Part shown: in pieces, positions 19,850 to 28,917 of the stretch
Layout of the letters: every line of letters begins with the position of its first letter
How positions within the stretch are numbered: position 1 is the stretch's first letter
NCBI GenBank assembly: GCA_008727115.1
Contig: CP044131.1
Location: 2,728,001 to 2,792,000, forward strand
From: Comamonas testosteroni
Lineage (GTDB): Bacteria > Pseudomonadota > Gammaproteobacteria > Burkholderiales > Burkholderiaceae_C
DNA length: 64,000 bases
Direction of reading: 5' to 3'
The notes under the pieces: generated by a model
The model's input: the letters and a program-made list of their open reading frames with translations, nothing else
Database searches by the model: none
What the model was told of the DNA's origin: nothing
Made by a program: the position numbers and the translations under genes

Positions 19850-20479
19850 TCAGTGCAGATGACGTGGACGGCGGTTGCCACCATGACCAGAGGCAGAGCC
19901 GCCCGAGCCACCGCGCGGCGGCTTGCCCAGCTCCAGAGAGCTGACAAGCGCCTCAAAGCGCTCGGAAAACAGCTTGTCGATTTCCTGCACCACACCACCC
20001 AGCTCGGCACTGTCGAAGTGGCGCTCCATCATGTTGATGACATCCTGCACCAGCAGGTCGCGCTGCACCTGCATGATGGCTGCAGGATTGGGGCCGACAA
20101 ACAGCATGAGGAAATCATCACGGCTTTGTGCTTCAGCAGGTGCCTCTTCTTCGTCAAACTCGGTGTCGTAGAAGGTCACCTCAATGGCGGCCCCCTGCTC
20201 GGCCAGCTCATTCAGTCCCATGCACATATCGTCCAGAGCCTGGCGGAAGTCATCGTCACCACGCACCGTCCAGCACATCTGCAGCACATGCTCCTTGTCG
20301 TTGAACTGGATTCCCGGCTCTTCCTCATAGAGGCTTGCTTCACCATCCGTCAACGAGCGAGCACCTGCATAGGCCCACAAAGGGCGCAGTGCATCTTGCA
20401 ACTGCTCATACGTGACATCCGCACGGAGCAGAATCTGACCGTGGACATGAATTTCAAAAGCAGCGTTGTAAACAGACAT
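19850..20479 (-). CDS. Conserved hypothetical protein, acidic, cytoplasmic
   Basis: 209 residues without signal peptide or membrane segments. It starts MSVYNAAFEIHVHGQILLRADVTYEQL and ends in a Gly/Ser/His/Arg-rich tail (GGSGGSASGHGGNRRPRHLH). An internal acidic stretch DTEFDEEEAPAE is probably a flexible loop. The same kind of protein occurs in related Comamonadaceae as far as I can recall, but I know no function. It is monocistronic; the 232 bp upstream contain only its promoter region and the tRNA terminator. Confidence 0.7.
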   Translation of the reverse strand: MSVYNAAFEIHVHGQILLRADVTYEQLQDALRPLWAYAGARSLTDGEASLYEEEPGIQFNDKEHVLQMCWTVRGDDDFRQALDDMCMGLNELAEQGAAIEVTFYDTEFDEEEAPAEAQSRDDFLMLFVGPNPAAIMQVQRDLLVQDVINMMERHFDSAELGGVVQEIDKLFSERFEALVSSLELGKPPRGGSGGSASGHGGNRRPRHLH

Positions 20480-20667
20480 CTTTATTCTCTTGGAGTGCAG
20501 GCTCCATCAGCATGACAGAACTGCGAGCCATATGGCGCCGAAGCCTGGGCTGTTGCAAGCTTCTTGCAGCGCGCCCGGCTTGCCAAGCCATAGAGCCAGC
20601 ATCACAGTGAAGAGGATTTTCCCACCTTACGCATAGCTGCTGGGCACAAGCGGCTAATCGGGCCGCC

Positions 20668-20703
20668 AACAAAAAAGCCTGCTATGCAAGAGATAGCAGG
20701 CTT
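20668..20703 (-). terminator. Rho-independent terminator after tRNA-Leu
   Basis: On the reverse strand the stem AAGCCTGCTAT / ATAGCAGGCTT is followed by TTTT. It lies a few bases downstream of the tRNA-Leu 3' end. Confidence 0.8.
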
Positions 20704-20711
20704 TTCAATTC

Positions 20712-20800
20712 TGGTGCCTCGAGCCGGAATCGAACCGGCACGCTCCGTTAGGGGCGGCAGATTTTAAGTCTGCAGTGTCTACCAATTTCACCATCGAGGC
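20712..20800 (-). tRNA. tRNA-Leu (anticodon TAA), with encoded CCA
   Basis: The reverse strand begins GCCTCGATGGTGAAATTGGT and ends GGTTCGATTCCGGCTCGAGGCACCA-like: acceptor stem GCCTCGA/TCGAGGC, D-loop with GG, T-loop GGTTCGATTCC, and a long class II variable arm (GCCCCTAACGGAGC). The anticodon loop CTTAAAA reads TAA. CCA is encoded (20712-20714). Confidence 0.95.
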
Positions 20801-20865
20801 CCACTTCACAACCAGTACAGGGCACTGGCGAGAAGTATTGCACCAGCCATACGACCGAAGCAATA

Positions 20866-20893
20866 AAAAAGGGAAGCTTTGGCTTCCCTTTTC
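20866..20893 (-). terminator. Rho-independent terminator between tRNA-Gly and tRNA-Leu
   Basis: The inverted repeat GGGAAGC / GCTTCCC with A/T-rich flanks, followed on the reverse strand by TTTTTTATT, follows tRNA-Gly. The two tRNAs would thus be separate transcripts or a leaky pair. Confidence 0.7.
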
Positions 20894-20899
20894 AAAATC

Positions 20900-20975
20900 T
20901 GGAGCGGGAAAACGGGTTCGAACCGTCGACCTATACCTTGGCAAGGTATCGCTCTACCAACTGAGCTATTCCCGC
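20900..20975 (-). tRNA. tRNA-Gly (anticodon GCC), with encoded CCA
   Basis: 76 nucleotides on the reverse strand. The acceptor stem is GCGGGAA/TTCCCGC, the D arm AGCTCAGTTGGTAGAGC, the anticodon loop CTTGCCA, and the T arm has GGTTCGAACCC. CCA is encoded at 20900-20902. Confidence 0.96.
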
Positions 20976-21075
20976 ATTTTCTGAAAAGCTGTGCGCCTCA
21001 CAGAGCAGACTTGAATTATAGCCACGATTTCAAGCCGCTTTGAGAAGCCGTGCAGCTTTTCGTCGTTTTCCTTGA

Positions 21076-22698
21076 TCAGGCAGGCTGCGCTGCGGATTCC
21101 AGCTTCGCTTTGACGATTTGCTGCAGATCGCGCTTTTGCACCTTGTTAGAGGCATTGACAGGCAGTGTGTCCAGTTGCAAGACAAAGCGCGGCACCTTGT
21201 AATTCGCCATATTGGCTCGGCACCAGGCAATGAAGGCATCCTTGTCCAGCGACACGCCATTGCGCGCCACCACACAGGCACAGCCGACTTCGCCCATTCG
21301 TTCATCCGGCACGCCAATGACGGCAATCTGTGCCACGTCAGGGTGCTTCGAGAGGATACGCTCAATTTCTGCCGGGTAGCAGTTGAAGCCGCCCACGATG
21401 AACATGTCCTTGAGGCGGTCCGTAATGCGCAGGTAGCCGCGCTCGTCGAGCACACCCACGTCGCCTGTATGCAGCCAGCCATCGGCATCAATGGTTTCTG
21501 CCGTGGCCTTTTCGTCTTCGAAATAGCCCTGCATGATGTGATAGCCACGCAGCAGCACTTCACCCGCCTCGCCCGCAGCCACGGGCTGACCCTGCTCGTC
21601 AACACAGCGCACTTCGGTGCCAGGCAAGGCCTTGCCGCAAGTGTTGGCAACGGTTTCCACGTCATCGGCGGGATCGCACAGCGTTGCGCAGCCACCGCAC
21701 TCGGTCAGTCCATAGGCCGTAGTCACGTTCTTGATGCCCAGCTCTTCACGCATGCGCTTGATGAGAATGGGAGGCACAGTCGATGCACCTGTGACGGATG
21801 ACTCCAGCGAGCTCAAGTCAAACTCCTTGAGCCTGGGGTGCGCCAGCATGGACAAAAACAGCGTGGGCGGGCCGGGCATGAAGCTGATGCGATCGCTTTG
21901 AATGCGGCGCAAGATGGCTTCGGCATCAAACACCTGCTCGGGATAAACCGTGGAGCCCTGCAGCAAAGCCGCCACCCAGCCTGCCTTGTAGCCGAAGGTG
22001 TGAAAGAAGGGATTGACGATCAGATAGCGGCTGCCCTCTGTCAGGCCCACCACATCCGACCAGGCCTTGAACGCCAGGATCGTCGGACGATGTGCGCACA
22101 TCACGCCCTTGGGACGACCCGTGGTGCCCGAGGTGAACATCAGATCGGCTGTATCGTCAGGCTTGATCTGGGCTTCGCGCTGCTGCTGGGCTTCAGCTGT
22201 TGTGCCTTGCGCCTTGGCCAGGAACTGCTCCCAGCTCAGGTCTGCGCTGGGCAGGACTTTGTCACCCAAAACCACGACCTGCTCCAACGTGCTGGGGCGC
22301 AAGCCACTGAGCAAGTCAGGGTAGTAGTTATTGAGGAAATCACCCACGCACACCAGCACCTTGGCGCGGCTGCGTTCCAAAATGTCAGCAGCTTCTGCAC
22401 CCTTCATACGGGTATTGAGCGGCACGAGCACACCACCAGCGGCATGCACGCCGCAAGCAGCCACAATCCACTCGCTGAGGTTGGGGGCCCACAGCGCAAC
22501 GCGGTCGCCGGCTTGTACTCCCACCGTCATCAAGGCGCGGGCGGCCTGACGGCTCAGTTGCTGCAGCTGTTCATAGCTGATGGATTGACCGTTTTCAACA
22601 ATCGCTGCACGGCTGGCAAAGCGGCTGACCACATGGGCCAGCATGCCGGGCAAAGTCAGAGAAGACTCCGGCAACGCATTCTGGTTGGTATTCGACAT
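21076..22698 (-). CDS. scdA: Steroid C/D-ring acid CoA ligase (ORF18/ScdA, FadD3-like)
   Basis: 540-residue AMP-forming acyl-CoA synthetase. The ATP-binding motif is [11 protein letters not shown], the adenylate motif YGLTECGG, the hinge region [10 protein letters not shown] with [11 protein letters not shown], and the C-terminal catalytic Lys lies in [10 protein letters not shown]. Its place next to kshB, tesI and tesH matches ORF18 of C. testosteroni TA441, later called scdA. Mutants of that gene accumulate the C/D-ring propanoate 9,17-dioxo-hexanorandrostan-5-oate, so it should activate that acid, as FadD3 does in actinobacteria. The start is 3 bp from the kshB stop, and it ends the reverse tes operon. 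Confidence 0.88.
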   Translation of the reverse strand: MSNTNQNALPESSLTLPGMLAHVVSRFASRAAIVENGQSISYEQLQQLSRQAARALMTVGVQAGDRVALWAPNLSEWIVAACGVHAAGGVLVPLNTRMKGAEAADILERSRAKVLVCVGDFLNNYYPDLLSGLRPSTLEQVVVLGDKVLPSADLSWEQFLAKAQGTTAEAQQQREAQIKPDDTADLMFTSGTTGRPKGVMCAHRPTILAFKAWSDVVGLTEGSRYLIVNPFFHTFGYKAGWVAALLQGSTVYPEQVFDAEAILRRIQSDRISFMPGPPTLFLSMLAHPRLKEFDLSSLESSVTGASTVPPILIKRMREELGIKNVTTAYGLTECGGCATLCDPADDVETVANTCGKALPGTEVRCVDEQGQPVAAGEAGEVLLRGYHIMQGYFEDEKATAETIDADGWLHTGDVGVLDERGYLRITDRLKDMFIVGGFNCYPAEIERILSKHPDVAQIAVIGVPDERMGEVGCACVVARNGVSLDKDAFIAWCRANMANYKVPRFVLQLDTLPVNASNKVQKRDLQQIVKAKLESAAQPA

Positions 22699-22701
22699 TT
22701 A

Positions 22702-23769
22702 TTACTCCGGGAATTTGACGCGCAGCTTCTCGCTGGTGGGCACGGACTGGCAGGCCAGAGTCCATTTCTTGGACAAGTCCTTGGCATCGAGCACTTCGTT
22801 GTGTCGCAGGTGGACCGAACCGTCTTGAACCTGGCACATACAGGATGCGCACATCCCCGCCTGGCAGGAATACGGCACGTTGACACCTGCACGCAGGCCC
22901 GCCTCCAAAATGGTTTCGTTGCCGCTGCAGGTGAACTCGTACTCTTCGCCGTCCAGGCGCAGTTGCACCACGGCCTCGTCGACTGCCGCTACCTCCGAGG
23001 CAGCCGCCTCCTGCATCTGCTGCAGCATTTCTTCGTCGGGCAAAGAGACAAAGCGCTCTACATGCACCTGATCGGCAGGCATTCCTGCATCAATCATTGC
23101 CGCCTGGGCGGCATCCATGAAAGGACCAGGCCCACAGATAAAGGCCTGACCTGCATCCCCTACCCATGGCTTAGCCCAGGCAGCCAGCTGTTTTTGCGAG
23201 GGAGCGCCTTGCACGGAGTCGAGCCAGTGAACGACCTGCAGGCGATCCGGATACTCTGCGGCCAGTTGCTGCAGGTCTTTCCTGAAAATGACCGAGCGCT
23301 CGTCACGGTTGGCATAGAACAGCACCACGTTGCCCTGATGCTGCTTGAGCACCGTGCGCAAGATGGAGAACACCGGCGTGATGCCGCTGCCCCCGGCCAA
23401 CAGCAAAAAGTTCTGCGCCAGATTCTTGGGAGAGAACAGGCCGGAAGGCGGCATCAGCTCAATGGAGTCGCCCACGCGCACTTTGTCGCACACCCAATTG
23501 GAGCCACGGCCCTTGTCCACACGCTTGACCGTGACACGCAGCGCATCATCGAGAGCCGGAGCACTCGACATGGAATAGCAGCGGGGCACATAGCGGCCCT
23601 CGATAGGCAGCCTCAGCGTCAGAAACTGGCCTGGGCGATAGCTGAATTGCTCCGCCAGGGCTTCTGGCACATCAAACACAATGGACTTGGTATCGTGCGT
23701 CTCGTCAATCACTGCTCGCACACGCAGCGGGTGATAACGCGATGCGCTGGTTGTGGCTTCACTGCTCAT
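22702..23769 (-). CDS. kshB: 3-Ketosteroid 9alpha-hydroxylase reductase (KshB-like, ORF17)
   Basis: 355-residue electron-transfer protein. It has an FAD-binding domain (RCYSMSS near 60), an NAD-binding domain (GGSGITPVFSIL near 130) and a C-terminal plant-type [2Fe-2S] domain with C-x4-C-x2-C-x29-C (SCQAGMCASCMC near 300). It would pass electrons from NADH to the Rieske oxygenase KshA, which hydroxylates C9 and triggers B-ring opening. No kshA gene is in this window, so it must lie elsewhere. Position and length match ORF17 of the TA441 cluster. Confidence 0.9.
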   Translation of the reverse strand: MSSEATTSASRYHPLRVRAVIDETHDTKSIVFDVPEALAEQFSYRPGQFLTLRLPIEGRYVPRCYSMSSAPALDDALRVTVKRVDKGRGSNWVCDKVRVGDSIELMPPSGLFSPKNLAQNFLLLAGGSGITPVFSILRTVLKQHQGNVVLFYANRDERSVIFRKDLQQLAAEYPDRLQVVHWLDSVQGAPSQKQLAAWAKPWVGDAGQAFICGPGPFMDAAQAAMIDAGMPADQVHVERFVSLPDEEMLQQMQEAAASEVAAVDEAVVQLRLDGEEYEFTCSGNETILEAGLRAGVNVPYSCQAGMCASCMCQVQDGSVHLRHNEVLDAKDLSKKWTLACQSVPTSEKLRVKFPE

Positions 23770-23856
23770 TTTTTTATTACCCCTTACTCACTCTCACTTT
23801 TGTTGTGCGATCAAGGCCCGGCGCCCCAGCCCTTGATCGCCCCCACATCTACGGGG

Positions 23857-25593
23857 TCAGGAAATCACGGCTTCCACAGCAGCCTCGGCGCAAGCGCTAG
23901 CCTGCTGCGCAACCGGGATATCGCCATGGGCCGCGGCCTTGCCGGCTCTGCGCCCGGAAAAAACACAGTCCGCCAGAGACAGGCCACTGACATAGCGTGA
24001 CGAGGCCACACCGATTGCCGTGCGACCCGCTGCATACAGACCGGGAATATCTCTGCCTGCACCGTCAATCACGGCTCCGTTGTCTTCATTGACCTGAAGC
24101 CCCCCCAGGCTCAGAACTGCCAGCGGGAACATCTTCTGATTGATGGAGATATCGATAGCAAACAGAGAACCGCCCTTGAACTCATGGCGCATATCCTGAG
24201 ACTTGCCCATGGCGTCCTCTGCCTCGCCTCTGGCTGCTGCATTGGCTTTGTCAAACTGTCGCTGCAGCACGGCGGCATCCATCTGGAGCTTCTGCGCCAA
24301 ATCGGCGACGGACTTGCCCTTGACGGCGACCTTGTACATCAGCGCCAGCGCAGGCATGGACTGAAAGGCCCACAGGCCTCCAAACAGGCATTGCCAGGCG
24401 GCCTGCCTGCGCAGCTTGCTATCAATAATGAGCCAGGCCTTGCCGCCCTGCTTTTCCATCATCTCGTAGCCCAGCTTGGCACCATAGACCTGCTCGTTAC
24501 AAAAGCGCTCGCCACGGGTGTTGACGACCAGTCCCTTGGGCCAGACGGATGGAGGCGTGATAAAGCGCCATGCAGAGATATTTTCAAGATCCTTACCGAC
24601 ACCGCCCACCGACTGTCCCAGACGCAGTCCTGAGCCATCGCAGCCCGCTGCGCCCGTCAGCCAGCCCGGCTTGTAGGCGGGGGCATACTGATCCATCAGC
24701 TCCGAGTTGAAGATGTAGCCGCCAGTGGATAGCACCACGCCCTTGCGGGCTCGGATGTAGCGCTTTTCGCCAATTTCGCTCTCGATCTGGGCCGCTTCGC
24801 GGCGCCCTGCCTGAGCACGCGGCGCCTGATACAAGCGCCACTTGGCAACCAGCTCATCGAGCTTTTTGTGGCGCTCTGTGCGGGCATCCCCTGCGGGCAA
24901 CACCATCACCTCCACGCCCAGCACTCGGCCCGTACTCTTTTCACGAACCAATCGCTGCACACGTGCCTGCGTCAGGGTTCGCGCGCCATGGGACAAGGTG
25001 GACTGCTGCAGCGCAGCAAAAAATGTCGCTCCAGACTGCCCTTTGGCCACTACACGGTGTCCCCGCGGAGCAGGTTTTTTGGCCAGTTGCGGGTTGCAGT
25101 AAGCCGGCACGACTTCATTGCCCGAGTAGTACAGGTACATGCCATCGGCCGGGTAGGAGGTCTTGTACGCAGGCATGGTGGATGCAAAGGTCGCCCCTTG
25201 CTTTTCCAGCCAGTTCAGGTTCGCCACACTGTCACGGCTGAAGCGCGCCAGCGTCTCGTCACTGACCACCCCATTGACTTCGTGCTTGAGATAAGCGGCC
25301 ATGGCCTCGGGGGAGTCCTCAAAGCCTGCTTCCTTTTGATACTTGGTGCCCCCCCCGGCATAGACCACTCCACCAGAGAGAACGCTGGCACCACCACCGC
25401 TGAAGCGGTCAATGACCAGCACCTCGGCTCCCTGCTCACGTGCCTCGATAGCTGCGCTGGCCCCAGCCCCCCCCCAGCCGACCACCACTACATCTGAGCT
25501 ATCCGCCCATTGGATCTCGTCGGCAGACTGCACTTCCAGTGCGGCTCCTACGGGGTTGATGGTGCTGATATGTTTTTTGGAATTCGTCGCCAT
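23857..25593 (-). CDS. tesI: 3-Ketosteroid delta4(5alpha)-dehydrogenase
   Basis: 578-residue flavoprotein that introduces the 4,5 double bond into 5alpha-3-ketosteroids. The N-terminal dinucleotide-binding motif VVVGWGGAGASAAIEAREQG has the FAD ribose acidic residue in VLVIDR. The C-terminal DIPGLYAAGRTAIGVASSRYVSG is typical of the KstD/fumarate-reductase flavoprotein family. The start is ATG 25593 (MATNSKKHISTINP) after GAGGAGC, rather than the upstream in-frame codon at 25683, which would overlap tesH. It is distinguished from tesH by sequence and by its position between tesH and kshB. Confidence 0.88.
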   Translation of the reverse strand: MATNSKKHISTINPVGAALEVQSADEIQWADSSDVVVVGWGGAGASAAIEAREQGAEVLVIDRFSGGGASVLSGGVVYAGGGTKYQKEAGFEDSPEAMAAYLKHEVNGVVSDETLARFSRDSVANLNWLEKQGATFASTMPAYKTSYPADGMYLYYSGNEVVPAYCNPQLAKKPAPRGHRVVAKGQSGATFFAALQQSTLSHGARTLTQARVQRLVREKSTGRVLGVEVMVLPAGDARTERHKKLDELVAKWRLYQAPRAQAGRREAAQIESEIGEKRYIRARKGVVLSTGGYIFNSELMDQYAPAYKPGWLTGAAGCDGSGLRLGQSVGGVGKDLENISAWRFITPPSVWPKGLVVNTRGERFCNEQVYGAKLGYEMMEKQGGKAWLIIDSKLRRQAAWQCLFGGLWAFQSMPALALMYKVAVKGKSVADLAQKLQMDAAVLQRQFDKANAAARGEAEDAMGKSQDMRHEFKGGSLFAIDISINQKMFPLAVLSLGGLQVNEDNGAVIDGAGRDIPGLYAAGRTAIGVASSRYVSGLSLADCVFSGRRAGKAAAHGDIPVAQQASACAEAAVEAVIS

Positions 25594-25603
25594 ACCAAGC
25601 TCC

Positions 25604-27334
25604 TCAGACCGCTTTACCCAGCAGGTGGGGATTCTCCAGAGGCAACGGTTTGCCCAGCATGTCTGCGACAGCGCGGAAGGCAAAGGTCATGGCCGGCCCC
25701 AAAGTGGAGCCAGCGCCCGCATAGGCAGGGCCCATTACCGACGCGGAGTTGTTGCCCACGCAGTACAGACCTTCGATAACCTCGCCTTGGGTATTGAGAA
25801 CACGGGCTTCGCGGTCGGTCAGCAGCCCCCCCTTGGTGCCGATCTCGCCAGGCCACAGGCGCATGGCATAGAACGGGCCTTTCTCGATGGGACCGAGGTT
25901 GGGGTTCTTGAGCCGGGGGTCGCCGTAGTAGCGGTCAAACACATTGCCGCCGCGATCAAAGTCCAGGTCCTTGCCGGTCTTGGCATATTCAGTCATGCGA
26001 CGAGCGCTGTCTTGCAGGCCTGCAGCATCCACGCCGATCTGGGTGGCCAGCTCTTGCAGAGTCTCGCCCTTCCAGTAGACATTGTTCAACCAGCTCTTGC
26101 GCACCTTGCTGTCAGGCACGGCCGAGCCAGGCATCAGGGGCCCCATGGGGTTCTGGGCACGGAAGCTGGCATCAAACACAATCCACGCAGGCACCCCACC
26201 ATTGCCCTTGGCATGCTCTGCCAGCATGGCTTGCTGAAACTCGGGATAAGGGCCTGACTCGTTGAGGAAGCGCTGCCCCTTGTCGTTGACCACCATGCAG
26301 CCGGGCAGCGAGCGCTCGACAAAAATACCCCGGAACGCAGGCTCCTTGGGAATATCCATGGTGGGCACGCCCCAGGACCAGTCCATCAGCGCCAACTCTG
26401 CACCGACGGCTTGGCCCGCGCGGTGGGCATCTCCGGTATTGCCACCTACCGGTGTGGCCGTCCATTCAGCCTTGGTTGGCTTGTTCAGGTACTGGTCACG
26501 CATCTCCTGATTACGCTCAAAGCCACCGGCACCCAGCATCACGCCGCGCTTGGCATTGACCTGAATACGCTGTCCGTTCTTTTCGACGATGACACCCGTC
26601 ACTCGGCCCGATGCATCCTGTACCAGTTCCTTGAGGGGCGAGTTGCGCCACATTTCTACGCCCGCCTTGTTGGCCGCCGTCAACAGACCTGCCATCAGCG
26701 CCTGACCGCCAGTCATGCGACGGTCGCGCTTGGTCTTGTTGCGCCAGGGGTAGTCCAGGAAGTACTTGAGCATGATGCCGATGATGGTGAAGCGTGACTT
26801 CAGCTCACGCGACAGCATGGAGTGGGCCTCGAACGCATTGATGCTCATGCGGCCAAACAGCTGGTTGCCTGGAGGGCCTGGGCGCATGGTTTCCAGCGCA
26901 GCCACACCCAGCTTGGCGGCGTTGAAGTCCACCGGGTCCATGGTGCGGCCACCGGGCTTGGAGCCCTCGATATGCGGATAGTAGTCCGCATACTTGGTCA
27001 TGGCCCGATAGGGAATTCCGATCTGGCGCAGATATTCCGCCATCTTGTTGGCCGTTTCCACATAGGCCAGCACACGATCATCGGTGGCCATGCCGCGCAC
27101 GCAACGCTTCATGTAGCTGAAAGCGGTTTCCAGATCATCTTTGACACCGGCTTTTTTCTGGTCGTAGTTGACGGGAATCCAGATTCCGCCGCCGGACAAG
27201 GCCGAGGTTCCCCCGAAAAGGTCCGTCTTTTCGACCACCAAGGTCTTGAGTCCCTGCTCCTGCCCACGAATGGCGCCCAGCAAGGCACCTGCGCCAGAAC
27301 CCACGACGATCAGGTCATATTCTTTTTCTGCCAT
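25604..27334 (-). CDS. tesH: 3-Ketosteroid delta1-dehydrogenase
   Basis: 576-residue flavoprotein that introduces the 1,2 double bond in ring A, making ADD from androstenedione. FAD-binding starts at residue 7 (DLIVVGSGAGALLGAIRG) and the acidic residue is in VVEKTDLFGG. The C-terminal GEIGTKGGLLTD and LYCVGNNSASVMGPAYAGAGSTLGP carry family-typical Gly-rich loops. The protein looks nearly identical to my memory of the C. testosteroni KstD. I choose ATG 27334 (MAEKEYDLIVVG) with GGAGA upstream, rather than 27424. It ends 10 bp before the tesI start. Confidence 0.93.
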   Translation of the reverse strand: MAEKEYDLIVVGSGAGALLGAIRGQEQGLKTLVVEKTDLFGGTSALSGGGIWIPVNYDQKKAGVKDDLETAFSYMKRCVRGMATDDRVLAYVETANKMAEYLRQIGIPYRAMTKYADYYPHIEGSKPGGRTMDPVDFNAAKLGVAALETMRPGPPGNQLFGRMSINAFEAHSMLSRELKSRFTIIGIMLKYFLDYPWRNKTKRDRRMTGGQALMAGLLTAANKAGVEMWRNSPLKELVQDASGRVTGVIVEKNGQRIQVNAKRGVMLGAGGFERNQEMRDQYLNKPTKAEWTATPVGGNTGDAHRAGQAVGAELALMDWSWGVPTMDIPKEPAFRGIFVERSLPGCMVVNDKGQRFLNESGPYPEFQQAMLAEHAKGNGGVPAWIVFDASFRAQNPMGPLMPGSAVPDSKVRKSWLNNVYWKGETLQELATQIGVDAAGLQDSARRMTEYAKTGKDLDFDRGGNVFDRYYGDPRLKNPNLGPIEKGPFYAMRLWPGEIGTKGGLLTDREARVLNTQGEVIEGLYCVGNNSASVMGPAYAGAGSTLGPAMTFAFRAVADMLGKPLPLENPHLLGKAV

Positions 27335-27441
27335 ACCTTGTCTCCGGAATATTTGTTGTATTGGATGGTCTGTCTCAAAAGCAGCTATGCGGCGACAACC
27401 GTTTGACCCGGTTGCCGCCGCCATTTCTCAATCAAGCGCGA

Positions 27442-28638
27442 TCAGACGAAAGGCTCTTGATTGGGAATGCCCAGCACATGCGAGCCATAGGCACGCACAT
27501 AGGCGTCCGTGTTGTTGGCAATGTGCGTACGACCCTGATGGATGTCGCGGAACACGCGCTCGATAGGGTTGTTCTTGAACGTGCCGCTGGCGGCGCAGGC
27601 ACGCATCATTTCATTGACGTGATAGCCGGTCAGCTTGGGCACGTACGATGCCTGGGCGCGCTGCAGCAGGCGCTCTTCCAGCGACAGCTGAATGCCAGTC
27701 TTGGCAGCATCCACAATGCGAGCGTAGTTGCGGAACAGCACCAACTTGAGCTGGTCCAGCGCAATCGTGGCCTCGGTCACAGCGGTCTGGGCATTCACAT
27801 CCTCGGCCATCCTGTTGCCATGCTTGCCAACGTGGGCGGTCGCACGCGCAGTGAACGACTCAATCGTGCCTTCCAGCGCTCCCAGGCAGGCTGTGGAGAC
27901 GGCGCGCTGGAACACATGGGTGAAGGGGATACGGAACAGCCAGCTGGTGTTCTCCGCACGGCCAGGGCAGCCCGCATCGCTGTGGTCATTGGTGTACTGA
28001 ATGCGGTGAGCGGGAACAAAGGCGTTTTCCACCACGATGTCGTGGCTGCCCGTGCCGCGCAGGCCCAGCACATCCCAGTTGTCTTCGATGCGGTAGTCGG
28101 ACTTGGGCAGCAGGAAAGTCACATGCTCCAGGCCGGGCGTGCCGTCACGCTTGGGCAGCAGACCGCCGAGGAACAGCCAGTCGCAGTGCTTGGAGCCGGT
28201 GGAGAAGCTCCAGCGGCCATTGAACTTGAAGCCGCCTTCCACAGGCTCGGCCTTGCCGGTAGGCATATAGGTCGAGGCAATGCGTACGCCGGAATCCTTG
28301 CCCCACACGTCTTCCTGTGCCTGCGCCGGGAACAGGCCCAGTTGCCAGGGGTGGACGCCCACCACGCCATAGATCCAGGCAGTGGACATGCAGCCCTTCG
28401 CCAGCTCCATCTGTACGGTGTAGAACACTCGCGGGTCCATTTCGTAGCCGCCCCAGCGCTTGGGCTGCAGCACGCGGAACAGTCCTGCCTCGGCCATCTC
28501 TGCAATGGTCTCATCGCTGATGGCTCCATCACGATCAGCCTGCTGCGCGCGGGCTGCCAGCTTGGGGGCCAGAGCCTTGGCACGCTCGATCACGGCCAGT
28601 GCATCGGGGGTGAGGTAGTTGTCTGTCATTGTGTTCAT
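27442..28638 (-). CDS. tesA2: 3-HSA 4-hydroxylase, oxygenase component (ORF11)
   Basis: 398-residue flavin-dependent monooxygenase of the acyl-CoA dehydrogenase fold (HsaA-like). With a reduced flavin it hydroxylates 3-hydroxy-9,10-secoandrosta-1,3,5(10)-triene-9,17-dione at C4, preparing ring A for meta cleavage. The group D two-component hydroxylase signatures include GCMSTAWIYGVVGVHPW near 100 and GSHDIVVENAFVPAHR near 205. It is the first gene of the reverse operon tesA2-tesH-tesI-kshB-scdA and is divergent from tesA1. The A1/A2 naming follows gene order in TA441 as I remember it. A candidate operator lies 98 bp upstream. Confidence 0.88.
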   Translation of the reverse strand: MNTMTDNYLTPDALAVIERAKALAPKLAARAQQADRDGAISDETIAEMAEAGLFRVLQPKRWGGYEMDPRVFYTVQMELAKGCMSTAWIYGVVGVHPWQLGLFPAQAQEDVWGKDSGVRIASTYMPTGKAEPVEGGFKFNGRWSFSTGSKHCDWLFLGGLLPKRDGTPGLEHVTFLLPKSDYRIEDNWDVLGLRGTGSHDIVVENAFVPAHRIQYTNDHSDAGCPGRAENTSWLFRIPFTHVFQRAVSTACLGALEGTIESFTARATAHVGKHGNRMAEDVNAQTAVTEATIALDQLKLVLFRNYARIVDAAKTGIQLSLEERLLQRAQASYVPKLTGYHVNEMMRACAASGTFKNNPIERVFRDIHQGRTHIANNTDAYVRAYGSHVLGIPNQEPFV

Positions 28639-28736
28639 TCAGGTCTCCAGTTGCCGCTCCACCGGACGGCTAGTGGTGTGGTGGGCAAGGCTTTTTCGCC
28701 TATGACAGAAATGCTCTCACCATGCAATTTTGTGCT

Positions 28737-28752
28737 CATCGTCCGATCAGAC
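28737..28752 (-). promoter_or_regulatory. Candidate operator CATCGTCY-N4-RGAC upstream of tesA2
   Basis: CATCGTCC-GATC-AGAC, read on the forward strand, sits 98 bp upstream of the tesA2 start. As read toward tesA2 it is GTCT-N4-GGACGATG, the same orientation as the five other copies. A weaker related stretch (CATCGACCTAGGAC) is at 28811-28824. The interval 28639-28917 is the divergent tesA2/tesA1 promoter region. Confidence 0.55.
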
Positions 28753-28917
28753 TAACGACAAAACAAGCCCCAAAGATCCATCTCAAAGGCTGACTCAGCA
28801 CAGCAAAAAACATCGACCTAGGACAAATACCGAGCCCCCTTTCTCTCTGCTAGTCCATGTGAAGGATTCAGCAAAAGCCCATTCGCAGCACTCTTGCAGC
28901 AAGGAGACATTCACCCT

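Noticed and set aside
21838..24000. Long forward open frame (about 720 codons) antisense to scdA and kshB
   Set aside because: Same reason: low-complexity His/Arg/Gly composition and two well-supported genes on the other strand.
27361..28755. Forward open frame of 464 codons opposite tesA2
   Set aside because: The reverse strand has a complete hydroxylase with conserved motifs. The forward translation shows no domain.
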